Of a stretch of 64,000 nt of DNA, positions 62,275 to 64,000 are shown in pieces. The notes under the pieces are model-generated. The model ran no database searches, was not told the DNA's origin, and worked only from the letters and a program-made list of their open reading frames with translations. Position 1 is the stretch's first letter, and each line of letters starts with the position of its first letter. This DNA comes from Paenibacillus larvae subsp. larvae (lineage in GTDB: Bacteria > Bacillota > Bacilli > Paenibacillales > NBRC-103111): contig NZ_CP019687.1 of assembly GCF_002003265.1 (NCBI RefSeq), positions 3,725,501 through 3,789,500 of the forward strand, written 5' to 3'. Position numbers and translations under genes: made by a program.

Positions 62275-63412
62275 ATAGCAGGACTGCTTTTGACTGGATC
62301 CCCTAAAAGTTTCAGGACAATTTCCAACCACTGCAGGGGTGACTGCTTTAATGGCTTCATCCCGGATATTCTTGTTTGGCGTATCCATTCGCTGTTTTCG
62401 GACAGGAGACGAAACCAATAATCAATCGTTGCTTCGGAGCGGATGATTTCTCCTAATCCCTGTTCTGCAAAATACCTCATATTCTCTTCTTCCTGTCCGG
62501 GAATGGGTTCATAGAAAAGCATCGGCATTCCTTTTGCAAGGCCTTCGGTACAGGTTAACCCCCCGGGTTTGGTTAAAAGCAGGTCAGATACTTCCATTAG
62601 CTTGTCCACCTCTTCGGTATAACCAAGGAGATGAATGTTTGCATGGTTAAAGCGGGTATCTTTTTTCATCTTGGCCAATGCTTTATGATTACTGCCGAGA
62701 ACGAAAATAAGCTGAATCCGGTCTTTCCAGCTAAGCAGCCTGTTTAGCAAGGTTTCGTTTACGATAATTCCCCAGCCTCCTCCCATTATTAGAACGGTAG
62801 GTTTTTCCTCAAGCCCGAATCTTCTTCTTATTTCGTTTTTATTTCCAGACTGGCTAAGGAAGGCAGGGCGAATCGGTATACCTGTTATTTCAATATTGTG
62901 TTCCGGTACCCCCGGACTACCAGCTTATCTTTAACGTTTTGTGAAGATACCAGATATTTGTTAACTCCGGCGCTTATCCATGTGCCGTGGGCATCATAAT
63001 CCGTAATTACAGTGCACAGCGGTGTCTCCAAGCCGGACTGTTTCAGACGGGAAACTACCGCACTGGGAAAAGGATGGGTACAAATAATGGCGTCAGGATT
63101 CATTTCCTGAATAATTTTATTGGTTTGAGCATAGAAAATACGGTGTAATGCCAACTGCGTAAGCCCGCTCAGCGATTTTTTGTATAGCGAACGGTAAAGT
63201 GTTCCATACCATTTGGGCTGGGATGAAATGATTTTCCGGAATGCTGAAAAAACCCATCGGGCAAGGGTAGGGTGCAAACATGTCCCCAGTTCAAGCACTT
63301 TAGTCTGAATATCCGGGTGTGCTTGCATCAAATTTTCCGATAAAGCCTGGGCAGCTTGGGTATGCCCAGTTCCGAATCCTTCGGATAACAGCAATATTGT
63401 TCTTTTTTGCAA
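62271..63412 (-). pseudogene. MGDG-synthase-like glycosyltransferase, one-base frameshift
   Basis: The N-terminal half, RTILLLSEGFGTGHTQAAQA to KDKLVVRGYRNTILK (63412-62885), and the C-terminal half, MGGGWGIIVNETLLNRLLSW to SPAI (62786-62271), belong to one diacylglycerol glycosyltransferase of the MGDG synthase/UgtP type. The acceptor domain has the GTGHT motif; the donor domain has GYTEEVDKLMEVSDLLLTKP, GGLTCTEGLA. One extra G in the GGGGG run at ~62909-62913 restores VRGVPEHNIEITGIPIRPAF and joins them. As written, the protein is broken; assembly error is possible. Confidence 0.8.
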
Positions 63413-63763
63413 CGAAACGTCACCTTACCTTTTAGAAGCGGAGATTCTTAATATGAAGTCCAACCATGCTCAACAAAGAAATCCGTGTGTAATAAATGGT
63501 TTTTACTATTTTACCATCTTTATCATCCTTTTTTCTAATACGGGTACACTATAGGACAAGCCGTTTCAGTTCGGGAAGGAGAAAAATTCTCCATTTGGAC
63601 ATAATTGATACGGTTCGAAATGTAGAAAAGTTTAACGAAGGGTTTTATAATGAACCTTTCCGGGTGAAATAGTTGATGATGATTTAAGAAAGACATTCGC
63701 AGCTTTCAAAAATTTGTATTCGCTTTTCACGTCGATTATAATAGACACGATGGAATTGCATGA
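63413..63763. other. Intergenic region with promoter-like box
   Basis: TATAAT at 63738-63743 lies ~21 nt before the partial gene at 63764. No hairpin or gene is seen elsewhere in it. Confidence 0.4.
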
Positions 63764-64000
63764 ATGCATAAGAGCTTCGTTGTAAAAAACAAGTATAGCA
63801 AACAGAAATCAAAATACGGATGCGCAATCTGGAATGAAATAAAGATTAGAGACAAAAAAGGTGCTTACTTTCCCTTATCCAGTCAAAAACGCTTCTTTTT
63901 TCAGGTAATGAGCGGTTTGACAAACAATTGGAAAGAAGGCAAAATCAACTACGATTGTGTCAAATTATCCGTAACGTTAAACATGCGCAAAAGGCTTAGA
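63764..64000 (+). CDS. Partial ORF running off the right edge, unrecognised
   Basis: From ATG 63764 the frame is open to the window end (79 codons): MHKSFVVKNKYSKQKSKYGC, IWNEIKIRDKKGAYFPLSSQ, FFFQVMSGLTNNWKEGKINY. Basic and aromatic-rich; no family recognised. No clear RBS, but a TATAAT box sits just upstream. Confidence 0.4.
   Translation, partial: MHKSFVVKNKYSKQKSKYGCAIWNEIKIRDKKGAYFPLSSQKRFFFQVMSGLTNNWKEGKINYDCVKLSVTLNMRKRLR

Overview
The window looks like the chromosome of a low-to-mid-GC, endospore-forming Firmicute of the family Paenibacillaceae, most likely a Paenibacillus. P. larvae would fit the mix of intact housekeeping genes and heavy gene decay, but the sequence alone cannot prove it. 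Spore genes (a SASP-type gene, GerP-like genes, paired small heat-shock proteins), PRD-type PTS control, Fur boxes, an AloR/AimR-like peptide receptor and Bacillus-type neighbour pairs such as ytqA-ytqB support this. No rRNA, tRNA, CRISPR array or intact prophage was seen.

Layout. 1-1650: the 3' end of a beta-rich protein and an IS3 remnant. 1651-6938: mannitol operon mtlA-mtlR-mtlF-mtlD, in which mtlA carries a one-base frameshift. 7000-14700: a mosaic of IS3/IS5 relics and broken genes that encloses one coherent intact block: an HTH/TPR peptide receptor (8929-10293), an overlapping 58-residue pheromone-like precursor with two IHGSGQ repeats (10280-10456), and two cassettes of a secreted prepropeptide plus small membrane protein (10671-11378 and 11934-12719). 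14700-18111: peptidoglycan deacetylase with a two-component system. 18300-31500: housekeeping and metabolism (glucose PTS, MBL-fold lipoprotein, endonuclease IV, purU, tkt, pgi, yvyE). 31594-33072: small ABC exporter. 33696-36212: spore-surface and spore-core genes. 36246-40303: permease relic, lipoprotein and Bce-type ABC transporter sharing an upstream motif. 40580-44038: Fur-controlled iron or haem uptake with hmoA. 44417-50157: acetyltransferase, broken P1 peptidase, VanY-like carboxypeptidase, exported VOC protein, a candidate structured RNA, WGR protein and rluF. 50299-51931: fructose genes with a DeoR-type regulator that has lost its HTH. 52033-64000: aminopeptidase, L,D-transpeptidase, rlmD with a GC-rich 3' half, manA, ytqB-ytqA, trmB, a frameshifted MGDG-synthase-like glycosyltransferase and an open reading frame running off the right edge.

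How genes work together. The carbohydrate genes (mtl, ptsG, fruK, manA, pgi, tkt) feed glycolysis and the pentose-phosphate pathway. The sporulation genes and several envelope enzymes (deacetylase, VanY, YkuD) shape the wall and spore. The strongest candidate for an undescribed system is the peptide receptor, pheromone and two-toxin/immunity block at 8.9-12.7 kb. Both prepropeptides share a signal peptide and an RVKRG processing site but have unrelated mature parts, and each is followed by a small membrane protein suited to self-immunity. Three genes are broken by a one-base loss in a homopolymer run (mtlA, P1 peptidase, glycosyltransferase), which may be real decay or assembly error.
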